NCBI GenBank assembly: GCA_030612385.1
Contig: JAUWNZ010000004.1
Span: 1 to 18,348 of the forward strand
Direction of reading: 5' to 3'
Length of the DNA: 18,348 bases
Source of the DNA: Pseudomonadota bacterium
GTDB lineage: Bacteria > Desulfobacterota > Syntrophia > Syntrophales > JADFWA01
In this document: piece by piece, positions 1 to 5,593 of the stretch
How positions within the stretch are numbered: position 1 is the stretch's first letter
Layout: each line of letters starts with the position of its first letter
Notes under the pieces: model-generated
The model's database searches: none
Seen by the model: only the letters and a program-made list of their open reading frames with translations
Told to the model about the DNA's origin: nothing
Position numbers and translations under genes: made by a program

Positions 1-394
1 GCCTCCCTCTGTCCTGGCAGACCGTCTGCGAGTTCTCTGTCCGGTGTGGCCCCCTCTGTTTGCCGCCCCGACCATGGGGGGAGAGAGGCCACCGGAAAGC
101 AGACGCCCAATGCACCAGGTCACCAATATCCACTTTGGGGGTCTTTGTCGGGCATAACACTTTGCTATTGTGCGGTATGTGGTGTAAAAAAAAGAGGGGT
201 GAGAAGAGGCTTTTTTTGAGAAGAGACGGGAGGTGAGGAAAGACGCGGGGTGGGTGGGAACGGTGGACTGGAAGAGGCTTTTTTTGAGAAGAGGGGGAAA
301 ACGAGAAGAGGCGGGGAGTGAGAAGAGGCTCTTTTTGAGAAGAGGCGGAGAATGAGAAGAGGCTTTTTAATACCGTTGTTTTTAGGCTGTTTTA

Positions 395-445
395 GTAATA
401 AGTGAAAAACTTTTCCGCTTTTTTGGAAAATTTTTTTCTTATTAC
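395..445. repeat. Left apex hairpin with T-rich loop
   Basis: GTAATAAG-TGAAAAA-CTTTTCC (395-416) pairs with GGAAAA-TTTTTTT-CTTATTAC (425-445) around the loop GCTTTTTT (417-424). The stem has one or two small mismatches or bulges. It lies at the symmetry centre of the left palindrome and is the candidate telomere tip. The right apex has a loop of similar composition (GTTTTTT). Confidence 0.75.
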
Positions 446-465
446 GGGCCGTACGGTTTTAAAAA

Positions 466-619
466 GACTCATCCATTTTCCCACTCATCCAAAAAGAGAC
501 TCATCCACTCCCCGACTCATCCATTTTCCCACTCATCCAAAAAAAGACTCATCCAGGCCACCGTTTCCCCATGCCCGCGGCTACCACACCTCCCGGCTCA
601 TCCAAAAAAAGACTCATCC
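466..619 (+). repeat. Phased GACTCATCC array, left telomere
   Basis: Copies of GACTCATCC (some lacking the first base) begin at 466, 482, 498, 514, 530 and 546, an exact 16-bp period. Two more follow near 595 and at 611, also 16 bp apart. Spacers are A-rich or ATTTTCCC. The mirror arm at about 200-365 shows the same array, but spelled GAGAAGAGGC on the strand running towards the tip. The word contains GANTC and the complement of GGATG, both known methylation or restriction words. Confidence 0.85.
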
Positions 620-870
620 ACCCCTCTTTTTTTTACAGCACATGCACAATGTTTAGCAAGGTGTTGCTTTGCCCGACAATGACCCCAAATATAGGGTGTC
701 CTGGTGCATTGGGCGTCTGCTTTCCGGTGGCCTCTCTCCCCCCATGGTCGGGGCGGCAAACAGAGGGGGCCACACCGGACAGAGAACTCGCAGACGGTCT
801 GCCAGGACAGAGGGAGGCTCTTTTGCCGACCTGGTTCCTGGCAGGGCGGTCGGTGATGAACGGCAACACG

Positions 871-1252
871 GGCAGGCCGTGTCCTGGCCCGGGCCGTTCT
901 TTGGCCTGGCCAGGACTGCGGCCGGGGAATCAAATTCATATACGCGCACAGCGTCAGAAGTCAAATTCCACAACGGCGGGTGAATTCAATTCAGGTGGTA
1001 TGATTTAAACAGTGGCAGGCCGTGTCCTGGCCCGGGCCGTTCTTTGGCCTGGCCAGGACTGCGGCCGGGGAATCAAATTCATATATACGCACAGCGTCGG
1101 AAGTTAAATCTCACAACGGCGGGGGAATTTAATTCAAGTGGTATGACTTAAACAGCAGTAGGCCGTATGCTGGCCCGGGGCGTTCTTTGCCCTGGCCAGG
1201 ATTGCGGCCGGGGATTCAAATCATCAGGAGCGCACAGCGTCAGAAGTTAAAA
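871..1252. repeat. 143-bp subterminal tandem repeat, three copies
   Basis: The block AGGCCGT...CTGG begins at 874, 1017 and 1160, an exact 143-bp spacing. Each unit has a GC-rich part with inverted CCTGGCC/GGCCAGG words, then an AT-rich part containing CACAGCGTC and, in copies 1 and 2, AATTCA and GGTATGA. Copy 2 differs from copy 1 at a few positions; copy 3 is more diverged and ends near 1252. No convincing coding region is present. Such repeats are typical of telomere-proximal DNA and could bind a replication or resolution protein. Confidence 0.85.
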
Positions 1253-1598
1253 TTATGATTGGGGATGACCTTTCAATTTACCGGCCAAATTTACGGCAGC
1301 CAAGGACTTTATCAGGGAAAGAAAAAAAGCAGACAGTGTTAAAAATTGAGCCAGGCAAGGAACATTATTCCCACTACCCTACCGGAAAAACCGGCAAACT
1401 TTGCGAATTCTAAGCGGCCTGATCATAAATCGGGACCCCGGCCGCATGGCCGGGGTACCGGTGTCGGGGCGGAGTCGGGCGGTGGAATTGAGTTGCCAGG
1501 AGGGACACAAGAGGCCTTTTCAAGCTACTAGTGGAAAACAAGACCACGTTTTCGTGTATAGCCCAGGGCAATTTTTTAGCTTTAAAAAGATTTTTTAT
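1253..1598. other. Non-coding stretch with one perfect hairpin
   Basis: No open frame here has a ribosome site or recognisable protein. The notable structure is CCCCGGCC-gcat-GGCCGGGG at 1436-1455, a perfect 8-bp stem with a 4-base loop, extended by an A/T pair. It has no adjacent T-run, so it is not a standard terminator. AT-rich sequence at 1570-1610 leads into the end of the leftward gene block. Confidence 0.5.
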
Positions 1599-1709
1599 TT
1601 ATTTTTTTAAGGTTGGCTTAGAAAAGAAATGCTCACACAAGAGCCGGATATACCAGTATAATAAAAAACCAAGAACGCTATAACCAACAACTAAAGCAAT
1701 TATTCCCAT
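1599..1709 (-). CDS. 36-aa single-TM membrane protein
   Basis: This very short gene is the last recognisable cistron of the leftward block. The protein starts MGIIALVVGYSVLGFLLYWY, so one transmembrane helix spans residues 2-20, followed by a basic tail ending PTLKK. ATG at 1709 is preceded by AAAGGAG about 10 bases upstream, and the frame ends at TAA 1599-1601. It resembles in size and design the other small one-TM proteins of this block (3627-3761 and 2949-3161). Function is unknown; a membrane anchor or holin-like role is possible. The ribosome site and clear TM helix argue against chance, but so short a frame remains tentative. Confidence 0.5.
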   Translation of the reverse strand: MGIIALVVGYSVLGFLLYWYIRLLCEHFFSKPTLKK

Positions 1710-1732
1710 TTTACAAATACTCCTTTAATTTT

Positions 1733-1751
1733 CTTACAGCACCGCTGTAAG
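1733..1751. repeat. Perfect hairpin upstream of the last leftward gene
   Basis: CTTACAGC-acc-GCTGTAAG forms an 8-bp perfect stem with a 3-base loop between the stop of the coiled-coil gene (1834) and the small membrane gene. On the transcribed minus strand the T-run lies before, not after, the stem, so it is not a canonical terminator. An mRNA processing or stability element is possible. Confidence 0.5.
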
Positions 1752-1833
1752 TTAAAAAAACCGATACTAAACCATTGCCACCGTCGAGATAGTGCCTTAG
1801 GCGTGAAATATGAGAGTTTTTTTTTAGGCTGTT

Positions 1834-2262
1834 TTACAAATCTTTCTTTTCCCAGGGTATTCCTGCAGAAACCAGATTTCTGTATTTTTCTAATTGCCTC
1901 CAAAAGGTCAGGGTTTTACTTCTAACCTCCTTGATTAAACCCTTATTCCTGACGATCTTATGCCGCTGATGTTTAATGACTGCCTCGCTCATCTGCACCT
2001 TAAGGCGCAGCCTCGGAGAGGCTGCTTTATCTTTCAGGCCCGTGATCCAGGGATCTGTACTTGATATTTTAAGAGAATCAATTTTATTCCGGTGTTGTTT
2101 AATAATCGCTATGCATTCTTTATTGAGATTCTGTATATGTTCCCGCTCTTTTTTTAAATGCTCCATTCTTGATCTGCAGTATTCTTGCATACCCTTATAT
2201 TTGGTTTGATCATCCCGGGTTAAAGGTTTACTTTTCCTTTTATCGACGCTGTTATTTTTCAT
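1834..2262 (-). CDS. Coiled-coil protein, 142 aa (paralog of 3265-3651)
   Basis: Highly charged, mostly helical protein of unknown function. ATG at 2262 was chosen because a GGGGGGTG ribosome site lies 4-5 bases upstream; a longer frame from 2319 has no such site. The first residues (KNNSVDKRK) are encoded by a 30-bp stretch identical to the 5' end of the prepilin gene. Residues from about 35 (LKKEREHIQNL...IIKQHRNKID) align without gaps to the 128-aa neighbour (FKKEADFYEEL...MIKYYGDKVD), and the C-terminal WRQLEKYRNLV matches its RRQLKEYTDLL, so the two are paralogs. No signal peptide or TM is visible. It may work with the small membrane proteins encoded beside it. Confidence 0.7.
   Translation of the reverse strand: MKNNSVDKRKSKPLTRDDQTKYKGMQEYCRSRMEHLKKEREHIQNLNKECIAIIKQHRNKIDSLKISSTDPWITGLKDKAASPRLRLKVQMSEAVIKHQRHKIVRNKGLIKEVRSKTLTFWRQLEKYRNLVSAGIPWEKKDL
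2232..2261 (-). repeat. 30-bp direct repeat, copy 1 (gene start)
   Basis: This stretch, containing TATCGACGCTGTTAT, is identical to 2929-2958. Both copies lie at the 5' end of a leftward gene and encode KNNSVDKRK in the same frame. Copy 1 opens the 142-aa coiled-coil gene. Confidence 0.9.
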
Positions 2263-2304
2263 TACACCCCCCTTGTTTTCTTTTTTTTGAGTTGAAGATC
2301 CCCG

Positions 2305-2341
2305 ACTCCCCCAGGGCACAGCTCCATAGCCCCGGGGGAGT
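2305..2341. repeat. GC-rich inverted repeat between prepilin and coil genes
   Basis: CTCCCCCAGGG (2306-2316) pairs with CCCCGGGGGAG (2330-2340) with one mismatch and a 13-base loop, extended by an A/T pair. On the leftward transcript the T-run lies upstream of the stem, so intrinsic termination is unlikely. An intercistronic stability or attenuation element after the prepilin stop is more plausible. Confidence 0.55.
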
Positions 2342-2368
2342 TTAAAAAAATACAGCCCTCCGGAGAAA

Positions 2369-2962
2369 TTATTGAGCCCAGATTACATTGCCGATATCAG
2401 GACCCGCAGCATTAGTATTCCACTTGACATGACCGCCCAGGTAAAGGACCATTCCACCGTTCTCGCCGTGGTTATCAGTGCTTGTATAAGCAGCCGGTGC
2501 GCCGTCAGTAGCGTCGGCGTCGTTATCCAACAAGATCGGAGTATCAGAATCATCACTATCAGTCAAACCCGCAACATAACCATAGCTTAAACAATTAGTG
2601 CCGGAAATAAAAGCAGCTTTATTCTCGGCGGCAGAATCGGTTGAGCTGGTACAGACAAAGACTTTTAGACTCCTCATATACTGAGGGATCAACTCCCCAA
2701 TTTCTTCTTCAGCTATAGTACCGTCGCCGCCGCCGGTGGGGAATTTCCCGTCTGCGTCCTGCGTGTACATGTGCATACTTAGACCTAACTGCTTAAGGTT
2801 GTTTAGACAGGCAGCTCTCCTGGCTTGTTCCCGGGCCTTGGCCAGGGCAGGTAATAACATAGCGGCCAGGATAGCTATTATTGCGATAACAACAAGTAAT
2901 TCTATAAGAGTAAATCCTTTTTTAATAATTTTCCTTTTATCGACGCTGTTATTTTTCAACAT
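2369..2962 (-). CDS. Type IV prepilin-like / pseudopilin protein
   Basis: Predicted pseudopilin processed by prepilin peptidase and inserted in the inner membrane. The leader is short and basic (residues 1-16), then [15 protein letters not shown] gives the class III cleavage site at G16/F17, with the conserved Glu at mature position 5 and a hydrophobic helix at 17-40. The following [19 protein letters not shown] and the C-terminal [16 protein letters not shown] segment fit the prepilin family abundant in PVC and Omnitrophota genomes. ATG 2962 has AAGGAG 8 bases upstream and overlaps the preceding stop by 14 bases, suggesting translational coupling. No pilus assembly genes are present, so it would rely on the host machinery. 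It may be a captured host gene that alters host pili or surface. Confidence 0.9.
   Translation of the reverse strand: MLKNNSVDKRKIIKKGFTLIELLVVIAIIAILAAMLLPALAKAREQARRAACLNNLKQLGLSMHMYTQDADGKFPTGGGDGTIAEEEIGELIPQYMRSLKVFVCTSSTDSAAENKAAFISGTNCLSYGYVAGLTDSDDSDTPILLDNDADATDGAPAAYTSTDNHGENGGMVLYLGGHVKWNTNAAGPDIGNVIWAQ
2929..2958 (-). repeat. 30-bp direct repeat, copy 2 (prepilin start)
   Basis: Identical to 2232-2261. Here it encodes residues just before the prepilin cleavage site, so it becomes part of the removed leader. Confidence 0.9.
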
Positions 2963-3161
2963 TTTTCTTTTCTCCTTGTTTAATTTTTTTTGCTTCCCTT
3001 TCTTCTATCTTCTTTGTAAGCCTGTGCTGTATAGATTCAGCCCCAGCGCTGGTATCTCTTAATTCCTCTCTGGTGCTTTTTGCTTCTCTACAAATATACA
3101 AACACATCCCAAAAACAACCACGAGTACAACCACAACTATTATGCATAATCTTCTTTCCAC
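2949..3161 (-). CDS. Small single-TM protein, 70 aa
   Basis: The protein has a basic start (ERR), one hydrophobic helix [19 protein letters not shown], then a charged helical tail of about 45 residues ([12 protein letters not shown]...[14 protein letters not shown]). This is a membrane-anchored coil, probably type II or III topology. GTG at 3161 was preferred because GAGGTG lies 6 bases upstream. The frame is open to 3260, and an in-frame ATG upstream (MKKNRLFKGG...) lacks a well-placed ribosome site. It overlaps the prepilin gene by 14 bases (ATG...TAA), so the two are probably co-translated. Function is unknown; a partner of the prepilin or of the coil proteins is an inference. Confidence 0.6.
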   Translation of the reverse strand: MERRLCIIVVVVLVVVFGMCLYICREAKSTREELRDTSAGAESIQHRLTKKIEEREAKKIKQGEKKNVEK

Positions 3162-3264
3162 TTTTATCACCTCTTTTTTTATCTTTTCCTTTCCACCTTT
3201 AAATAATCTATTCTTTTTCATTCTTTTTTTTAGGCGTTCAAGGATCCTCCTATATCCCAAAACC

Positions 3265-3651
3265 TTACTTCCGGCCTCTTTCTAAAAAAAGCAGATCTGT
3301 ATATTCTTTTAATTGCCGGCGATAATATCTTTCTTGACCTCTATAGAGCCTGGTTAGAGGCTCATATATAGAAACCTTGAACTTATAAAAATCAAGGCCG
3401 CCTGGGTTTAACTTAATATTAAACCGCTTCTTATCCGCGGCCTTTTTAAATTCCTCATCCCCTCTTAACTCGGATATCCCCTTACCTCCTATAAAATCAA
3501 CCTTATCCCCGTAATACTTAATCATTGCTCTGTTTTTTTTAGCAAGCTCCTCGTAAAAATCAGCCTCTTTTTTAAAATACTTTATCTTGCATTGACACTT
3601 TTTTATTATATCTTCACACTCCTTTTTTATATCACTTTTTTTTTTACACAC
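3265..3651 (-). CDS. Coiled-coil protein, 128 aa (paralog of 1834-2262)
   Basis: Lysine- and glutamate-rich helical protein with cysteines in its first 22 residues (CEDIIKKCQCK). It overlaps the upstream small membrane gene by 25 bases and starts at GTG 3651, only 3 bases after AGGA, so the start is uncertain. Residues 25-55 and the C-terminal RRQLKEYTDLL align to the 142-aa protein at 1834-2262. The middle (KLNPGGLDFYKFKVSIYEPL) does not match any family I know. Its 5' end contains a sixth copy of the iteron word seen in the initiator gene (3587-3602), encoding the KCQCK part. Function unknown. Confidence 0.65.
   Translation of the reverse strand: MCKKKSDIKKECEDIIKKCQCKIKYFKKEADFYEELAKKNRAMIKYYGDKVDFIGGKGISELRGDEEFKKAADKKRFNIKLNPGGLDFYKFKVSIYEPLTRLYRGQERYYRRQLKEYTDLLFLERGRK
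3587..3602. repeat. Solitary sixth iteron copy
   Basis: TTGCATTGACACTTTT is identical to the core of the five phased iterons at 4152-4255, about 550 bp away and in the same orientation. In plasmids and phages such outlying iterons can serve in copy control or handcuffing; here that is an inference. Confidence 0.7.
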
Positions 3652-3761
3652 ACGTCCTTTTTATTTTTATCTTTTTGTCGTCGGGGCTTAAAGGTTAAGG
3701 CTGTAAAATATGTCGCCATAATCCCCAACAACAACAACACGCAACCTATCGGTATTTCCAA
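3627..3761 (-). CDS. Small single-TM protein, 44 aa, TTG start
   Basis: Reads (M)EIPIGCVLLLLGIMATYF, a transmembrane helix, followed by a strongly basic tail (KPRRQKDKNKKD). GAGGAGGTG lies about 4 bases before the TTG at 3761, making this a convincing translation start even though no ATG is present. It starts 12 bases after the initiator gene stops and overlaps the next gene by 25 bases, so it is part of the same transcript. It repeats the pattern of a tiny membrane protein in front of a coiled-coil protein. Function unknown. Confidence 0.6.
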   Translation of the reverse strand: MEIPIGCVLLLLGIMATYFTALTFKPRRQKDKNKKDVCVKKKVI

Positions 3762-3772
3762 AACACCTCCTC

Positions 3773-4657
3773 TTAATTTAAAATTTTAACCGTCCTACTA
3801 TGTTCAAGTTTTACTGTCTCAAGAAGAATATTAAAATCATGATCTGTATACGGTCCCTTAGGATTCCTTTTTTTCTGGACCCTCCTAAACGCCACAGCGG
3901 ACCGATGAAAAGTTCCTGCGGTGATATTCATTTCCATCACCTTGGCCAGTTGGCTATGATGAACCTGGCCAATATCTTCCACTTGAGATACAGCGCTGAA
4001 AAATGGCTTGATCTCTCCGTCTGGCATTAGATCATTTTCTTTTTTGCCTGTCAAGGTTTTCAAATAATACAGGTTTTTCTTTTGCTCTTTTTCTGTTAAG
4101 ACCTGTTTAACTGTTAAATCTGTTAAACCTGTTCCGTCGCTTCCAGGCACATTTGCATTGACGCTTTCATGTTTTTGCATTGACACTTTCCTGTGTTTGC
4201 ATTGACGCTTTACTGTATTTGCATTGACGCTTTTATGTATTTGCATTGACACTTTATTATATAATTTATGTAGATTTTTAGGCCTTGATACACTCCCGCA
4301 TAGCTTTTTAATTTCCTGATCTATTTTAGATTTTGAAGGGATTTTTGAAGTGGATATTTTCCTGGCATATATCCGGCCTATAGTAATACCGCCCCGGATC
4401 GGCTGCTCATACCTGCAGATAATAACCTTGTTTCTAAATAGATGATAAAAGGCTTTTGCCTGATACATATCATCAAGGCCTACCGCTTTCTTGATAGATC
4501 TTACAGAACAAAACACAGAGTATGTATCCCAGTTAATATATACAGCGTCGTGGTTAAGGTATTTAACAGCATACCCCGGTAGGTTTTTACCAGTAGGTCC
4601 TTTAAAGACAGCGTCCATAAAATCTTGTCTTTTTTTACGCTTACTGATTTTTAACAT
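3773..4657 (-). CDS. Putative replication initiator, 294 aa
   Basis: I do not recognise a named family. The case for an initiator is positional. Codons for residues about 134-169 contain five 22-bp-spaced iterons, and the next codons contain an AT-rich repeat, as in phage lambda O, where the origin iterons lie in the middle of the initiator gene. The N-terminal part (NHDAVYINWDTYSVFCSVRSIKKAVGL, residues about 33-60, and the following helices) could be a winged-helix DNA-binding domain. The C-terminal part (residues about 210-294) would then contact helicase or other replication proteins. Peptide repeats SVNAN, KVSMQ and KRQCK are one DNA repeat read in three frames, which fits an unstructured linker. 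ATG 4657 follows GGGAG by about 10 bases. It is second in the operon after the MerR-type gene. An antirepressor-like or unknown early protein is the alternative. Confidence 0.55.
   Translation of the reverse strand: MLKISKRKKRQDFMDAVFKGPTGKNLPGYAVKYLNHDAVYINWDTYSVFCSVRSIKKAVGLDDMYQAKAFYHLFRNKVIICRYEQPIRGGITIGRIYARKISTSKIPSKSKIDQEIKKLCGSVSRPKNLHKLYNKVSMQIHKSVNANTVKRQCKHRKVSMQKHESVNANVPGSDGTGLTDLTVKQVLTEKEQKKNLYYLKTLTGKKENDLMPDGEIKPFFSAVSQVEDIGQVHHSQLAKVMEMNITAGTFHRSAVAFRRVQKKRNPKGPYTDHDFNILLETVKLEHSRTVKILN
4093..4133. repeat. AT-rich CTGTTAA direct repeats (possible unwinding element)
   Basis: The word CTGTT(T)AA recurs with starts at 4093, 4103, 4111, 4120 and (partial) 4129, an 8-10 bp period, right next to the iteron array. 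Iteron origins commonly pair iterons with AT-rich direct repeats where the duplex opens. Here both lie within the initiator coding sequence. Confidence 0.5.
4152..4261. repeat. Five 22-bp iterons (putative replication origin)
   Basis: TTTGCATTGACRCTTT (R = A or G) begins at 4152, 4174, 4196, 4218 and 4240, an exact 22-bp spacing. The 16-bp core is invariant except for the A/G base, while the 6-bp spacer varies. Since 22 is not a multiple of three, the host gene reads the repeat in all three frames, so selection acts on the DNA, not the peptide. Two helical turns per unit places all sites on one face of the DNA, as for initiator binding. Confidence 0.85.
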
Positions 4658-4686
4658 ATTAAATAAACTCCCATTTTTTTAATAAA

Positions 4687-4920
4687 TCACTTTTCCCTAC
4701 CCCTGGGAAACTTTGTCTTTCCTAACATGTCACGACTTTTAAACAATACCCTTGCTTTTTCTATTTCCTCTTTTGAATATTCACAAACAATACGCCCCTG
4801 GGAATCCTTGCTTTTCTTGGGTTTTAAAATCCCTGTCCGCTCACGATAAAGCAGTGTCCAATAGTTAACCCCTAACACTTTTGCTACCTGGTTTCTTGAT
4901 AGTCCTCCATTTGTACTCAT
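4687..4920 (-). CDS. MerR-type helix-turn-helix regulator, 77 aa
   Basis: Short DNA-binding protein: LSRNQVAKVLGVNYWTLLYR (residues about 7-26) is a MerR-like helix-turn-helix, followed by a wing segment GRIVCEYSKEEIEKA. It lacks the long dimerisation helix and effector domain of full MerR proteins, so it resembles small phage and plasmid excisionase or repressor-type regulators. ATG at 4920 was chosen because AAAGGAGGTGA lies just upstream; an extension to 4971 would run into the promoter. It is first in the leftward operon, ahead of the initiator gene. A near-perfect palindrome sits between its own -35 and -10, so it probably represses itself and the replication gene. Confidence 0.75.
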   Translation of the reverse strand: MSTNGGLSRNQVAKVLGVNYWTLLYRERTGILKPKKSKDSQGRIVCEYSKEEIEKARVLFKSRDMLGKTKFPRGREK

Positions 4921-4942
4921 AACATTCACCTCCTTTATTTTT

Positions 4943-4971
4943 ACTTTACAACATATGTTGCAAAGTGTCAA
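4943..4971 (-). promoter_or_regulatory. Leftward promoter with internal palindromic operator
   Basis: On the minus strand TTGACA (4966-4971), a 17-base spacer and TAAAGT (4943-4948) form a sigma70-type promoter. The spacer holds the perfect palindrome CAACATATGTTG (4949-4960), which extends to a 20-bp palindrome at 4945-4964 with a single mismatched pair. A repressor bound there would block polymerase; the MerR-type protein encoded just downstream is the likely ligand. Confidence 0.75.
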
Positions 4972-4999
4972 GTCTTTTTTTTAAAAAAGTTCAACTGTC

Positions 5000-5028
5000 T
5001 TGACTTTTAGGGCAAAACAATATATACT
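5000..5028 (+). promoter_or_regulatory. Rightward promoter for the nuclease gene
   Basis: TTGACT (5000-5005), 17-base spacer, TATACT (5023-5028). The expected transcription start is about 5034-5036, on the ATG itself, so the mRNA would be leaderless. The promoter diverges from the leftward promoter 30 bp away, allowing shared control. Confidence 0.65.
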
Positions 5029-5034
5029 TAAAAT

Positions 5035-5565
5035 ATGGATACCGGGATAAAACAAATATTACAAACAGACCCTGCTGCAGTAACTCTCTTATGGGATTCC
5101 AATTATTCAGCCGCTGTAACCAGGGCTATACGGGCCGCGCAAAAGAGCATATATATAACAACTTTTAAAATGGAGCCTAAAAAAGGACCAAAAGCTCAAC
5201 GGATCAATGAGCTTCTTTCTCAGCTCGTCTCAGCAAACAACAGGGGCTTAGACGTTAGGGTTTTGCTCAACTTCCAGGAAAACAAGAAATCAACAAGCTC
5301 GATAAACTGGTACGCGGCCAACGCGCTAAGAAAAAGAGGCCTCTGTCCTAAGTATATAAAAAAAAAGAGGACCCTGCACGCTAAAATAATACTCATTGAC
5401 TCCGACATAACGATTACAGGATCACATAACTGGTCCGTAATGAGTCACTACAGAAATATTGAGCTTTCCCTTATACTGAAATCAGAAACAATCAACAAAG
5501 AGATCAAAAACGCCTTTTTACATTTTTGGGATAACTCTGCCGAGTTCATGGTAAGAGAAATATAA
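5035..5565 (+). CDS. Phospholipase D-superfamily nuclease, 176 aa
   Basis: A single-HKD protein of the Nuc type, expected to cut DNA phosphodiesters through a covalent phosphohistidine as a homodimer. The motif is H115-x-K117-x4-D122, followed by GSHN at 129-132, the usual GSxN element. The N-terminal half (VTLLWDSNYSAAVTRAIRAA, IYITTF) is the first half of the PLD fold. Length is close to bacterial Nuc. There is no signal peptide, so it acts inside the cell. ATG 5035 is needed to keep the fold complete, yet has no ribosome site and coincides with the predicted transcription start. As the first rightward gene, it may process DNA during replication or attack host DNA; a role at the hairpin ends is only speculation. 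Confidence 0.85.
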   Translation: MDTGIKQILQTDPAAVTLLWDSNYSAAVTRAIRAAQKSIYITTFKMEPKKGPKAQRINELLSQLVSANNRGLDVRVLLNFQENKKSTSSINWYAANALRKRGLCPKYIKKKRTLHAKIILIDSDITITGSHNWSVMSHYRNIELSLILKSETINKEIKNAFLHFWDNSAEFMVREI

Positions 5566-5593
5566 AAACTAAAAACAAAGGAGGTGATTAAAA

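Larger units (their letters stand above)
1..818. repeat. Left terminal fold-back palindrome (putative hairpin telomere)
   Basis: Bases 1-119 are an exact reverse complement of 700-818 (all 119 positions). From there to the apex at about 420 the two arms still pair, but with many substitutions and indels. The true terminus of the molecule would be the apex, so 1-416 would be the opposite strand of 425-818 read through a closed end. An assembly fold-back artefact is the main alternative. The open reading frames inside both arms mirror each other and are not genes. Confidence 0.85.

Noticed and set aside
379..394. 16-mer TTTTTAGGCTGTTTTA also found at 1821-1836
   Set aside because: Occurs only in the outer left arm, where the inner arm reads differently; probably noise or a miscall near the hairpin, and low in complexity.
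466..619. CRISPR-like array
   Set aside because: The repeat word is 9 bp with low-complexity spacers of 7 bp, and no cas genes occur.
402..1008. Several overlapping open frames on both strands in the left arm and 143-bp repeats
   Set aside because: They mirror each other through the palindrome, consist of repeat-encoded peptides (such as LIHFPTHPK repeats), and lack ribosome sites and conserved motifs.
1700..1903. 67-aa minus-strand frame overlapping the end of the 142-aa coil gene
   Set aside because: Overlaps a better-supported gene and has no ribosome site; the small membrane gene at 1599-1709 uses a different frame with a good site.
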